Shown: piece after piece, positions 27,478-36,807 of the stretch
Layout of the letters: each line of letters opens with the position of its first letter
Position numbering within the stretch: the first letter of the stretch is position 1
Assembly: GCA_945910395.1 (NCBI GenBank)
Contig: CAMDYX010000001.1
Span: forward strand, 124,001-188,000
Direction of reading: 5' to 3'
DNA: 64,000 nt
DNA from: an uncultured Agathobacter sp.
GTDB taxonomy: Bacteria > Bacillota > Clostridia > Lachnospirales > Lachnospiraceae
The notes under the pieces: generated by a model
What the model saw: only the letters and a program-made list of their open reading frames with translations
Database searches by the model: none
What the model was told of the DNA's origin: nothing
Position numbers and translations under genes: made by a program

Positions 27478-27717
27478 TTAAAATTCTATATTATAGTTAT
27501 TGGCAAGAATCTCTTTTCCTTTTTCAAATGAGCTAAAGTCAATGATATCATCGGTATCCATCATGATATCAAAAGCATCCTCGATTGCAGCAACAAGTCC
27601 CATGTGACCAACGGAATCCCATGCTTCAATTGCCTGATATTCAAGTGTAACCGCCACATCTTTTGATACTCCTAAAGTCTCAACAAATGCATTTAGATAT
27701 TTTTCGAAATTATTCAT
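27478..27717 (-). CDS. Acyl carrier protein
   Basis: The 79-residue acidic helical protein has the phosphopantetheine serine in EAWDSVGHMG (Ser35), the DSL-like motif with V in place of L. I reject the longer 105-residue ORF: AAGGAGAG lies before ATG 27717, which starts one base after the transketolase stop. It is distinct from housekeeping AcpP (no adjacent fab genes) and likely dedicated to the operon, loaded by the neighbouring AMP ligase. Confidence 0.85.
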   Translation of the reverse strand: MNNFEKYLNAFVETLGVSKDVAVTLEYQAIEAWDSVGHMGLVAAIEDAFDIMMDTDDIIDFSSFEKGKEILANNYNIEF

Positions 27718-27718
27718 T

Positions 27719-28699
27719 TTACTTACTCTCCTTACTTTTTGTATAAAATTGTAAAATACTGGACGCCAGTTCGTCGGGTTGAAGATGATATTCACTCAAC
27801 AATTCTTCATATTGCGCAGCATGAGCATAATAATCTTCCAAACCATATATTTTCAATGGTGGATATCCTATCTTATCCGAATAGAATTCTGCAATGGCAG
27901 AACCCAGCCCACCGATTTTACTATGTTCTTCAATGGAAACAATCATATCATATGTTTTTAGTCTAAGCAAAAAACCTGTGTCTAACGGCTTTATCGTGTG
28001 CATATCAGCGACCATACAGGATAGCCCGCTTTCTTCTAATACTTTCGCAACTTTTAATCCGACAGACACCATCGTTCCGGTGGCGATTATGGCAATATTG
28101 CTTCCACTCTGTAGTTCATTGGCTTTTCCTATCTGAAAATCATAATCCTCTTTATATACAATATCATTATTCATTCCGCCTGTCAGTCTTAAATATACCG
28201 GTTTATCATATTTTGCCAATGCCATCGTAGCTTTGACCGTTTCTGTACAATCTGCCGGAGAGATAATGGTTACATTCGGGATTGCCCGCATAATAGCGAT
28301 ATCCTCCATACTAATATGCGTTGCCCCCAAAATGCCTACTGATAATCCAGATGTTAGGCCGATTAATTTGATTGGTAATTGCATATAGCCCATATTCGTT
28401 CTCACTTGATCTAATGCTCGCGAGGTTGCAAATGAAGCATAGGTAGATACAAATGGATTAAAACCTTCTTTCGCCAATCCCGCAGCAATCCCTACCAGAT
28501 TCTGTTCTGCAATGCCAACATTATACAATCGATCCGGATATTTTTGCTTAAACCGATCTAACCCCGAGTAAAAACACAAATCTGCTGTACATGCCACTGT
28601 TTTTTCATCCAACTCCGGTAGTTCCATCATCGCCATTCCATAGGCTCCACAAGAGCCTAAACGGGACCACATTCTTATATTTGAAGAAGAAAACTCCAT
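27719..28699 (-). CDS. Transketolase-like subunit, C-terminal half
   Basis: The ~326-residue protein covers the pyrimidine-binding and C-terminal domains of transketolase/DXS: DLCFYSGLDRFKQKYPDRLY with NVGIAEQNLVGIAAGLA carrying the catalytic Glu of the cofactor-activating site, then FVSTYASFATSRALDQVR and GATHISMEDIAIMRAIPNVT. The start is ATG 28699 with GGAGG upstream, directly after the partner gene. Two-gene transketolases are common in anaerobes, but here the pair sits in an acyl/sugar operon without other pentose-phosphate genes, pointing to a specialised two-carbon ketol transfer. Confidence 0.9.
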   Translation of the reverse strand: MEFSSSNIRMWSRLGSCGAYGMAMMELPELDEKTVACTADLCFYSGLDRFKQKYPDRLYNVGIAEQNLVGIAAGLAKEGFNPFVSTYASFATSRALDQVRTNMGYMQLPIKLIGLTSGLSVGILGATHISMEDIAIMRAIPNVTIISPADCTETVKATMALAKYDKPVYLRLTGGMNNDIVYKEDYDFQIGKANELQSGSNIAIIATGTMVSVGLKVAKVLEESGLSCMVADMHTIKPLDTGFLLRLKTYDMIVSIEEHSKIGGLGSAIAEFYSDKIGYPPLKIYGLEDYYAHAAQYEELLSEYHLQPDELASSILQFYTKSKESK

Positions 28700-28700
28700 T

Positions 28701-29522
28701 TTACATTTCCTCCTTCTCAATTTCTTCTATCGCCTGACGATACTGCTTCTCATTTAAAGAATGGTTATGCCATAAAGGATTATTTTCCATAAAAGAAACA
28801 CCCTTCCCTTTTACGGTATGTGCTATAACAACTAATGGTTTTCCGTGTTTTGTCTGAAAAGCATGGTACAAGTCCTCAACATTATGTCCGTCACATTCTA
28901 CCACATCCCAACCAAAAGCTTTCCATTTATCTGCCAAATTGATTTCATTCATAACTTGTTCGGTGGGTCCATCATATTGCAAATCATTTTTATCAACAAC
29001 AGCAACCAAATTTGAGCATTCAAAATGGCTTGCAGATTGAGCGGCTTCCCAAACTGACCCCTCATTGCATTCCCCATCGCCGAGCACAACATATATTGTT
29101 GAGATATTATTTCCTTTTCGCCTTAAGCCCAGACTACATCCTACCCCTAATGACAGACCTTGTCCTAAACTGCCACTTGAAAATTCTATGCCTCGTTTCT
29201 TATTCATCGAAGGATGTGCATACAAAAAAGTTTCTTTTTGCTTGTATGTAAACAATTCCTCTTGGCTAATCATTCCGGCATATTTCATTACAGGATATAA
29301 TGCAAGTGTCCCATGTCCTTTACTAAAAATCAATCGGTCTCGCTCATCTTCCAATACATTTTGCGGGTTGATATTCATAATCCCAAGATAAAGAACCACC
29401 ATAATTTCCACTAAGGAAAGAGCGCCTCCAATATGCGCCCCGGTATTTCCTAATTGATAGGTTAGGCTAATTGCGTCTTTTCTTACTTTTTTTGCAATCT
29501 CTCTATATTCACTAAAATCCAT
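28701..29522 (-). CDS. Transketolase-like subunit, N-terminal (TPP) half
   Basis: The 273-residue thiamine-diphosphate-binding subunit has HIGGALSLVEIMVVLY, SKGHGTLALYPVM, SSGSLGQGLSLGVG, the GDG...N pyrophosphate motif (VVLGDGECNEGSVWEAAQSA then DKNDLQYDGPT), and FGWDVVECDGHN. It is adjacent to and co-translated with the C-terminal half, forming one active enzyme. The start overlaps the SDR stop. Transketolases move a two-carbon ketol unit onto aldehyde acceptors, and LuxC in the same operon can produce an aldehyde. Confidence 0.9.
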   Translation of the reverse strand: MDFSEYREIAKKVRKDAISLTYQLGNTGAHIGGALSLVEIMVVLYLGIMNINPQNVLEDERDRLIFSKGHGTLALYPVMKYAGMISQEELFTYKQKETFLYAHPSMNKKRGIEFSSGSLGQGLSLGVGCSLGLRRKGNNISTIYVVLGDGECNEGSVWEAAQSASHFECSNLVAVVDKNDLQYDGPTEQVMNEINLADKWKAFGWDVVECDGHNVEDLYHAFQTKHGKPLVVIAHTVKGKGVSFMENNPLWHNHSLNEKQYRQAIEEIEKEEM

Positions 29523-30265
29523 TACATTCCTCCGTCCACGCGTATTACCTGACCATTAATAAAAGAAGCATGATCCGAAGCTAAGTACACTACTACATCT
29601 GCGATTTCATTTGGCTTTCCCAATCTTTTCATTGCAGAATTCTCAATCATCGCATTTGCAGCCTTTTGTTCCATAAGTTGTGCCATATTTGTATCCGTTA
29701 GCCCCGGTGCAACCGCATTCATACGAATATTATAATTGGCCAATTCTTTTGCGACAGATTTTGTAAAAGCTATCACCGCTGCCTTTGAAGCTCCATATGC
29801 ACAGTTTCCAGCCTCTAAATCCATACCGGCTATCGAAGCAAGGTTTATAATTACCCCTCCCCCGTTTCGCACCATTATCCTTGAAACGATCTGTGTAAAC
29901 AAAACCATAGAAAAATAATTTACTTCAAAAACCTCCCTAATTGTTTTCAAGGAAGTCATCTGTAATAATCCACCATGTGCAACTCCGGCATTATTAACTA
30001 AAATATCAACCGGAATTTTCTTGCGCACAATATCCGTTTGAAGCATTTCTTTAATCTGTGCCTCATCTGACAAGTCGCAATATACACACATAATTTTTTT
30101 CTTAGTGTCTTTTTCAATTTTATTCGCAAAACTTGTGAATTCTTCGTTCGGTTTTCTTAGCTGAGCCAAAACATCACAACCACTATTTGCAAAGGCCTCC
30201 ACCAAACTGCGGCCAATTCCACCATTTGCACCGGTAATCAAGACCGTTTTATTTTCAAACAGCAT
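29522..30265 (-). CDS. Short-chain dehydrogenase/reductase, FabG-like
   Basis: The 247-residue classical SDR has NAD(P) motif TGANGGIGRS, NNAGVAHGG, catalytic serine in INLASIAGMD, YGASK (Tyr-x3-Lys), and VAPGLTDTNM; it ends INGQVIRVDGGM as in FabG-type enzymes. Its start overlaps the GNAT stop (TAATG), and it is followed directly by the transketolase pair. It is probably a ketoreductase acting on the acyl or ketol intermediate made by its neighbours. Confidence 0.85.
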   Translation of the reverse strand: MLFENKTVLITGANGGIGRSLVEAFANSGCDVLAQLRKPNEEFTSFANKIEKDTKKKIMCVYCDLSDEAQIKEMLQTDIVRKKIPVDILVNNAGVAHGGLLQMTSLKTIREVFEVNYFSMVLFTQIVSRIMVRNGGGVIINLASIAGMDLEAGNCAYGASKAAVIAFTKSVAKELANYNIRMNAVAPGLTDTNMAQLMEQKAANAMIENSAMKRLGKPNEIADVVVYLASDHASFINGQVIRVDGGM

Positions 30266-30999
30266 TAATATTCTCCTTTATGCTTAACAAGAATATACTG
30301 CATATCCTTTATCTCATACCCAAATTGCATATGCAGACGTAAAATTGGAAGATTATTTGATGATACGTGCGTAACAATCGTTTTACCGCCATTCAAGATT
30401 ATCATCTCATTATTGGCCTGTATTGCTAGAAATCCCAAGCCTTTATTTGCAGACTCCTTAAATACGCCTCCTAAAAATGCATCATATTTATTTTCATCAA
30501 TTTTTTTTGATATTCCAAAAGCTACCGGTTCCTCCTTATAATACGCAATTGATACTTTAGCCCCTTTTTCTATCTCATCTTTTGCCCAATTGCAATATCT
30601 TCTTCCTGCTATCTCAGGAGAGAAAATGGGATCTATTGCAATTCGATCTGTTGAAAAAATCTTACCCTCTTGGATTTCATCCAGCATTTTCTGTATCAAA
30701 AAATCATCTGCCATGCGAAATGAAATCATTGGTTTAAATCTCTGATATATCTTAGGCAATTCGATCTTTGCAATTTTTCCTTCAAGCATTATGGAAGTTT
30801 CCACCATTTTGTATCCATTTTCCTGGACACACATCAATAAATCAAAATTTCCCACAGGACATTTCACAACGGAATATGGCATACTTACTTTCTGCAATAC
30901 GTAACTAACATCTATTATATCATCTTCAGTCGCTAACTCAATTTCACATACATCACAACCAAGATTTCTCTTTTCCCAAACAGCATCAATTATTTTCAT
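30265..30999 (-). CDS. WecD-like GNAT N-acyltransferase
   Basis: The 244-residue protein ends in a GNAT fold (VSIAYYKEEPVAFGISKK, GGVFKESANKGLGFLAIQAN, TIVTHVSSNNLPILRLHMQFG). It also has the IAIDPIFSPEIAGRRYCNWA segment that in WecD/RffC precedes the catalytic core (APDASGRFYAQW). WecD acetylates dTDP-4-amino-4,6-dideoxygalactose; with a WecE-like aminotransferase two genes upstream, this enzyme likely acylates the same amino group. The donor may be the operon's own acyl-ACP/CoA rather than acetyl-CoA. The N-terminal ~90 residues resemble the WecD substrate domain. Confidence 0.7.
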   Translation of the reverse strand: MKIIDAVWEKRNLGCDVCEIELATEDDIIDVSYVLQKVSMPYSVVKCPVGNFDLLMCVQENGYKMVETSIMLEGKIAKIELPKIYQRFKPMISFRMADDFLIQKMLDEIQEGKIFSTDRIAIDPIFSPEIAGRRYCNWAKDEIEKGAKVSIAYYKEEPVAFGISKKIDENKYDAFLGGVFKESANKGLGFLAIQANNEMIILNGGKTIVTHVSSNNLPILRLHMQFGYEIKDMQYILVKHKGEY

Positions 31000-31011
31000 A
31001 TAATTTCTATA

Positions 31012-31953
31012 TCAATCCTTATCAATATTTATTGTGTTTCTAATTACATATTGTGGGGAATCATTAATACAAATATATATTCGCCCTAAATACTCACCTA
31101 TTAATCCCAACATTACCATAATAAGTCCCGATGAAAACAGTAATATTGCCAAAAGAGAGCTGTATCCCAGCAAAATTTCCGGATGAATTATTTTTCGAAT
31201 AATCGTAATTACGCCATATCCAAAACCAAGTGCAGCAAAAATGCATCCGCACAATGATGCTATTCGTAATGGCTTTACAGAAAAAGCAGTCAACCCGTTT
31301 AAAATCAAAGAAATTGACTTCTTTAATGTAAAACCAGACGCATTATCATCTCCTCGATCGCGCTGCTCCATTTTAACTGACTTTACACGATTTGTTACCC
31401 TAAATGTCAATCCCTCCAAATAAGGATATGGATTTTTGTAATTAACGATTTCTTTTGCAACGAAGGCTTTTATCACACTAAAATTTTCCATTCGCATTCC
31501 TTTTGGTTTTTCCAGCATGATTTCAGACATTTTCAGATTAATATCACTGCCAATTCGTTTATAGAATTTTTCCTTTTTGACAAGATATTCTGCGGTTGCA
31601 CAATCACACTCGTCGTTTTCCACGAGTTCCATGAGTTTCCACAACTCATTCACCGGACTCTGATAATCGTCATCCAGATTAACTACATATTCTCCTGATA
31701 TTACGGAATATCCTGCAATAACTGCTGCATGCTTTCCCATATTTTTAGCAAAATTTATGACTTTAATTTTCTTATCTTCTTTTGCTAACCTAACCAATAC
31801 CTCATATACCCCATCCGGAGAGCAGTCATTTACTGCAACAATTTCGTAATCATACCCATCCCGCTCATGAACCGTATTCTTAATTTCTTCTATTACCTTT
31901 TCAATGGTATGCTCACTCCGATAGCAGGGTATTACAAAGCTAATTCGCGTCAC
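31012..31953 (-). CDS. Polyprenyl-phosphate glycosyltransferase (ArnC/GtrB-like)
   Basis: The 313-residue GT2 enzyme starts with ISFVIPCYRSEHTIEKVIEE, has the acceptor/metal motif VVNLDDDYQSPVNE, and ends with two transmembrane helices (~230-290: IASLCGCIFAALGFGYGVI and ILLFSSGLIMVMLGLIGEYL). This is the ArnC/DPM1/GtrB layout: transfer of a sugar from a nucleotide donor to undecaprenyl phosphate at the inner face. Directly after the wecE-like gene, it may load the acylated amino sugar onto lipid for use by the GT-C proteins outside. Confidence 0.85.
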   Translation of the reverse strand: MTRISFVIPCYRSEHTIEKVIEEIKNTVHERDGYDYEIVAVNDCSPDGVYEVLVRLAKEDKKIKVINFAKNMGKHAAVIAGYSVISGEYVVNLDDDYQSPVNELWKLMELVENDECDCATAEYLVKKEKFYKRIGSDINLKMSEIMLEKPKGMRMENFSVIKAFVAKEIVNYKNPYPYLEGLTFRVTNRVKSVKMEQRDRGDDNASGFTLKKSISLILNGLTAFSVKPLRIASLCGCIFAALGFGYGVITIIRKIIHPEILLGYSSLLAILLFSSGLIMVMLGLIGEYLGRIYICINDSPQYVIRNTINIDKD

Positions 31954-31989
31954 TTACTTTTCCTCCGAATAAATTTTTCCTATCGTCAG

Positions 31990-33123
31990 CTATTTTGCCA
32001 AATAGAAGGCATGAATCAATCCCATTACTTTCTCTAAAGCCTCTTCCTTTATACCATAATACATTGGCAGTCTTAATATGCGCTCGCTTTCCTTTGTGGT
32101 ATAACGATCCTCGCCATCAAAGCGACCAAATTTTCTTCCTGCCGGAGCAGAATGTAATGGAATATAATGGAATACAGCATTTACCCCATTCTCTTTCAAA
32201 TAGGAAATCAACTTTGTCCGTTCTTCCAAATCTTTTGCTTTAATATAGAACATGTGCGCATTGTGCTGGCACTCATCCGGAATATATGGAAGTTCAATGA
32301 ATCCTTTATCCTTCAAATCCTTTAATCCCTCATAATATTGATTCCATGAACTCAGACGATTTTGATTAATTTCATCTGCCACTTCAAGTTCTGCATACAA
32401 ATATGCAGCATTCAGCTCACTAGGAAGATAGGATGAACCGTAATTGACCCACGTATACTTATCAATTTGGCCTCGGAAAAATTTACTCCGATTGGTTCCT
32501 TTTTCTCGAAGTATTTCAGCCTGTTCAGCCATATCCTCATTTTTGATAAGTAAGGCTCCGCCTTCGCCCATAGAGTAATTCTTAGTCTCATGAAAGCTGT
32601 AACAGCCATAATCACCGATAGTACCTAAAGCTTTTCCTTTATATGTACTCATGACACCTTGTGCAGCGTCTTCAATGACCATAAGATTATGTCTTCTTGC
32701 AATATCCATAATCGTATCCATCTCGCAGGCAACTCCTGCATAATGTACCGGAACAATTGCCTTCGTCTTCTTTGTAATAGCTTTCTCAATCAGTTTTTCA
32801 TCGATATTCATAGTATCCGGTCTGATATCAACAAAGACAACCTTTGCACCTCGAAGCACAAATGCATCTGCGGTTGACACAAAGGTATAGGATGGCATAA
32901 TCACTTCATCTCCCGGTTGAATATCACATAATAGTGCAGCCATCTCCGTTGCATGCGTGCAGGATGTGGTAAGCAGAACTTTAGGTGATCCGGTTTTTTC
33001 TTCCAGCCACTGGCTACATCTCTTTGTAAATTCACCATCACCGCATATCTTATGATTTTCGATTGCCTGAATTACATACTCTTTTTCTTTTCCTACACAA
33101 GGCGGTACATTAAAAGAAATCAT
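31990..33123 (-). CDS. wecE: dTDP-4-amino-4,6-dideoxygalactose transaminase
   Basis: The 377-residue PLP enzyme is strikingly like RffA/WecE: MISFNVPPCVGKEKEYV, KICGDGEFTKRCSQWLE, PGDEVIMPSYTFVSTADAFV, VIEDAAQGVMSTYKG, and SFHETKNYS with the PLP lysine. The family converts dTDP-4-keto-6-deoxyglucose to dTDP-4-amino-4,6-dideoxygalactose. ATG 33123 is chosen over 33147 because GGAGG precedes it and the length then equals WecE. No rmlA/rmlB-type genes are in the window, so the keto sugar must come from elsewhere. A weak promoter-like pair (TTGGCT-17-ATATAT) lies upstream within 33148-33210. Confidence 0.9.
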   Translation of the reverse strand: MISFNVPPCVGKEKEYVIQAIENHKICGDGEFTKRCSQWLEEKTGSPKVLLTTSCTHATEMAALLCDIQPGDEVIMPSYTFVSTADAFVLRGAKVVFVDIRPDTMNIDEKLIEKAITKKTKAIVPVHYAGVACEMDTIMDIARRHNLMVIEDAAQGVMSTYKGKALGTIGDYGCYSFHETKNYSMGEGGALLIKNEDMAEQAEILREKGTNRSKFFRGQIDKYTWVNYGSSYLPSELNAAYLYAELEVADEINQNRLSSWNQYYEGLKDLKDKGFIELPYIPDECQHNAHMFYIKAKDLEERTKLISYLKENGVNAVFHYIPLHSAPAGRKFGRFDGEDRYTTKESERILRLPMYYGIKEEALEKVMGLIHAFYLAK

Positions 33124-33210
33124 TTCATCCTCCACGTATATATCCATTTATATAAATCTTATTTTCTCACATATATCATAGTTTTTCAAGAAAAGCCAAT
33201 ATCCTGCATA

Positions 33211-35736
33211 CTAATCTATACAATATGAGTATATCCTTGCAGTATCATTCACTTCTTCCGGAACAATCTGTACTCCTTCCGTCAGATTGTCAACATAGAA
33301 TTCCATTAAAGTGTAGTCATCTGTTCTGTCAATCACCCCGGATTCAAACTCATAAAACTCTCCATTATAATAATAGCCGATTTGGATTTTAACCGAGTTC
33401 AGATTTTCCCCTTCCACTCTAAGTACATGTCCTCCCGGCATTAATGTCAAGCTGGTCTGATCTGCATTCTCAGCATCAATAATCATACTATATGCAGGAT
33501 ACTCCATACGTTCGAATAAACTGATTTCGTACTCAATTTTGCTGATTTCACATTGTTTTCTACTTGAATTTTGAATTGACAGCTTTACTTTTTCGCCAAC
33601 CGAAGCATTTGTTATATTAAGAATCGCTCCACATCTTCCAGCAGTTTCAAGTTCATACTCACAGGCCCCAATCAGTTCATAGTCAAGCTTGGTCATACCG
33701 GTTCCGGTAACAATTATCCGAAAGCTTTCTTCCGGAAGGACAAAGTCATATTCCACGTTTTCCTTTGCATTTACCATTATACCATTTTGTTCCAAATCAA
33801 CTGCTGCATAGGTGCAATAGAAATCCAACTTCGAAACAGTCAGTTCATGATCTGTGGTATTGAAGATTTCCACATTTAATTCACAGGAAGACAGACAATT
33901 TATTTCATATACACTCAAATTATCATCCTTGGATATCTCTGTAGCACTATACTTATCTGATTTTCCGAATAACACGCTTGCTTTTGATAAATCATTTCCA
34001 TTTAATTCCAATCGATATGTCCCCATATCTAATGGTACTATATACTCTAAATTTTCACCTGCATACAAATCATAGGTATTACGATGTGCTTTTCCTTCCG
34101 GAAACGCTGAAAAAGGAGTTGTTCTGATATCATAGTCGTACACATACAAATCTGCATATGGCTCTCCTAATGCATTATAGTACTCCTGCTTGTCAACATA
34201 ATCTCCATACTGTTTCAACACATCTGATGAAGTAATTCCACCATAATCATATATTGTAGAATCTAAATAGAAGTTTGTATAATTACCCGCTATATATGTC
34301 AAATAATTAGCTGATACATTAAATGGATTGCCCTCTCCGGCATTACTTGTTCGGGTTAGGGTCACATTTCCGTTGGACATAATCTCCATCAGATCGATTT
34401 CCCCAAGCTCACTAAAGCCATAATGTAAATTGTTATGGCGGGCATATTCATTAAAATCCATACAGGCCTGATAGTCACTGGTATTACTGTTTACAAACAG
34501 ATTTTCTCTTGTTTGATATACATTTGCGATTCCGAATCCTAAAAATACCACACAACAGACTACAGCGATTCTTCCTACCCAAATATGAATCGTTTTGATT
34601 GCATGTCCATCCTCATATTTTTCTATGATGTCAGCAATATTCCTGCAAAGTACAATTCCCAAAAGGTACAGGGTCGGTTGTCCATATCTCATACCCGTTC
34701 CTGTAATAACCCCCGCAACCAGATTAACCATTACACAAACGGAAATCAGAAGCGTCAATGAGTTCACCTTATGCATGTCAATCATTCCAACGACACAATT
34801 ATATATTACCCAACCTATTCCGGCTAATAGCAATACAATTTTTAACAAATACAGCGGATTATTTCCTATTATCCCTTTCCCATAATCATGTGCATCAAAA
34901 AAGACCAATGCAAGCTTAGCCATATCTGTTATTGTCTTTACTGAAAAATCAAATGTTATATATTGGGCTCCACGTAATCCAACGAGTCGATTTGCTATAT
35001 CCTCCCATTTGATAACAATTGCACCAAGGGGACCGAATAAAAGTATGACAGCTATAACTATCGTATACCATTTTTTTATAATCCAACGAATTACCACTTT
35101 ATAGTATTTCATAAAAGCATAGACCAAGACGGTTCCCCATGCACATTCAATAAATAATAACCCTTCTACACAATAAAAAGTCCACCATGTCAAAAGAAGT
35201 AACGTTCCGGTCATTATTGCCAGCTTAAAGAACCGATTCATATTTTTCTTTTCCAAAATATGAAATACAATAAAATAAAGCATCACCGCCATAACCGGAA
35301 TCGGATGTGTATATTTCCACCACATAATCTTATAGGGATCACTAATTATCGATACCTGAATCCCAAACGCAAAAGAGGGCATCATCAGGAAACAGTATAT
35401 CCACAATGCCCAAATCTTAGATGCCTTATTTTCTGAAATCAGGTAGAAAGCAAACATCATACATATAAAATTATTGATTACCAGTGGAATAATGCAATTA
35501 ATCCAATTATGTCCAAAAAGGAGATAACTCCACAAAGCCTCATCTAAAGTTAGATTCAGATACTGTAGAGGCGACGTAATACCCAAATTTTTTATTCCAA
35601 AGTCAACAGCAGCGCCAAAATATCCATAAAAAGCAATACTGTCTGCGTGTGCATAACAATTAAAATAATAAAAAAAGCTAAATCCAATCGCTATCAAAAA
35701 CAATACTAGCATTGTCTTTTTCTTAGCTATATTCAT
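33211..35736 (-). CDS. Polytopic GT-C-like membrane protein 4 with large outer domain
   Basis: The 841-residue protein has about twelve helices in residues 1-410 (NIAKKKTMLVLFLIAIGFSF first), with a YAHADSIAFYGYFGAA loop holding acidic and aromatic residues after helix 1. A ~420-residue outside region follows with repeated beta modules, each like MGTYRLELNGNDLSKASVLF or GGHVLRVEGENLNSVKI. Three or four such modules are visible, suggesting a carbohydrate-binding stack. The related pattern in the 20820 protein makes these paralogues. Likely role: transfer or modification of glycan at the outer face. Confidence 0.6.
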   Translation of the reverse strand: MNIAKKKTMLVLFLIAIGFSFFYYFNCYAHADSIAFYGYFGAAVDFGIKNLGITSPLQYLNLTLDEALWSYLLFGHNWINCIIPLVINNFICMMFAFYLISENKASKIWALWIYCFLMMPSFAFGIQVSIISDPYKIMWWKYTHPIPVMAVMLYFIVFHILEKKNMNRFFKLAIMTGTLLLLTWWTFYCVEGLLFIECAWGTVLVYAFMKYYKVVIRWIIKKWYTIVIAVILLFGPLGAIVIKWEDIANRLVGLRGAQYITFDFSVKTITDMAKLALVFFDAHDYGKGIIGNNPLYLLKIVLLLAGIGWVIYNCVVGMIDMHKVNSLTLLISVCVMVNLVAGVITGTGMRYGQPTLYLLGIVLCRNIADIIEKYEDGHAIKTIHIWVGRIAVVCCVVFLGFGIANVYQTRENLFVNSNTSDYQACMDFNEYARHNNLHYGFSELGEIDLMEIMSNGNVTLTRTSNAGEGNPFNVSANYLTYIAGNYTNFYLDSTIYDYGGITSSDVLKQYGDYVDKQEYYNALGEPYADLYVYDYDIRTTPFSAFPEGKAHRNTYDLYAGENLEYIVPLDMGTYRLELNGNDLSKASVLFGKSDKYSATEISKDDNLSVYEINCLSSCELNVEIFNTTDHELTVSKLDFYCTYAAVDLEQNGIMVNAKENVEYDFVLPEESFRIIVTGTGMTKLDYELIGACEYELETAGRCGAILNITNASVGEKVKLSIQNSSRKQCEISKIEYEISLFERMEYPAYSMIIDAENADQTSLTLMPGGHVLRVEGENLNSVKIQIGYYYNGEFYEFESGVIDRTDDYTLMEFYVDNLTEGVQIVPEEVNDTARIYSYCID

Positions 35737-35790
35737 TTACCAAATCCTCTCTTGTATAAGAATTGTTGAATCGGTCTATGCCAATAATTT

Positions 35791-36789
35791 TTATCCATAT
35801 GTTTTCTTTATAAAAAACAACTGCATTATTTTTCCCAAAATAACAGCTAAGCAATTCGGCAGATATCGGCATGTAAGATACTGCACTTTATATGGCAAGG
35901 ACATCTTCCATTTTTTTTGTTCCACCTTTGCCCATGGAGACAATTTATAATATTTATCATAATCCCGTTTCCTTGGATGCTTAGAATTTCTATACCATGG
36001 ACGTATGAAGGTCTGTCCGCAAAAATGCAGTACAACCGCCTCCTGTGGCATCCGCCACTGTGATTCTTCCCAGTAATATGGCGGATTAAGTTCATATACT
36101 TTTTTTGTCCCTTTATAGCCATACAAATTGTATTGTGATAAATAATTGAATCGCATATCAATTAATGTAACTTCTTGTCCGAGAACAACATTTATAAAAT
36201 CCTGATCCACCAAAGGATAACTATTTCTCACATTACATAAATGATCCCATATACGTTCCCTACATTGTTTTTCCTTCCACTTTTCAATATCAATGACCAT
36301 AACTCCGGAATTATAATAGTTTGCCGTTTCAGCCATGCTAATATATTTTTTATATCGATTCTGCAATGTATCAAAGGCCATTCCAATCGGATTTTCATGT
36401 AGGTCAATCGTATATAGCGGCTCTACATCTCCAACAATCAAGGTATCACAATCTAGATAGATCACCCGGTCTGCATCCGGAATCAATTCCGGGATATAAA
36501 GCCTGGCATATGCCGTTAAGCCCTTATCTACTGCATTGTCATATCCTTTGGTTCCTGCGTTCTTAAAATTCTTCAGAACGTTTTCTGTATCAATTATTTC
36601 GACTATGCGGCTATAGGATTTTCCTATTCCGTATAATTTTTCTTTGCTCTCCTTGCTAATATCATCCGCCAATATATACACCCTGATTTCAGATATATGT
36701 TTGTTATTTTCAAGCAAAGATAGCATGGATACACCGGCTAACGGAACATATGCTTCATTTGTTGCATATACAATATCGCATCTTTTCAT
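35791..36789 (-). CDS. GT8 glycosyltransferase (LgtC-like) 1
   Basis: The 332-residue retaining transferase has CDIVYATNEAYVPLAGVSML, EIRVYILADDISKES, RVIYLDCDTLIVGDVEPLY (DxD), YYNSGVMVIDIEKWKE, PLVDQDFINVVL and VVLHFCGQTFIRPW (C-terminal metal His). This is the GT8 galactosyl/glucosyltransferase pattern. A basic hydrophobic tail (NCLAVILGKIMQLFFIKK) probably docks on membrane. It is one of three closely spaced GT8 genes separated by an acyltransferase. Confidence 0.9.
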   Translation of the reverse strand: MKRCDIVYATNEAYVPLAGVSMLSLLENNKHISEIRVYILADDISKESKEKLYGIGKSYSRIVEIIDTENVLKNFKNAGTKGYDNAVDKGLTAYARLYIPELIPDADRVIYLDCDTLIVGDVEPLYTIDLHENPIGMAFDTLQNRYKKYISMAETANYYNSGVMVIDIEKWKEKQCRERIWDHLCNVRNSYPLVDQDFINVVLGQEVTLIDMRFNYLSQYNLYGYKGTKKVYELNPPYYWEESQWRMPQEAVVLHFCGQTFIRPWYRNSKHPRKRDYDKYYKLSPWAKVEQKKWKMSLPYKVQYLTCRYLPNCLAVILGKIMQLFFIKKTYG

Positions 36790-36807
36790 TCTTATCCTCT
36801 ATTTTGT

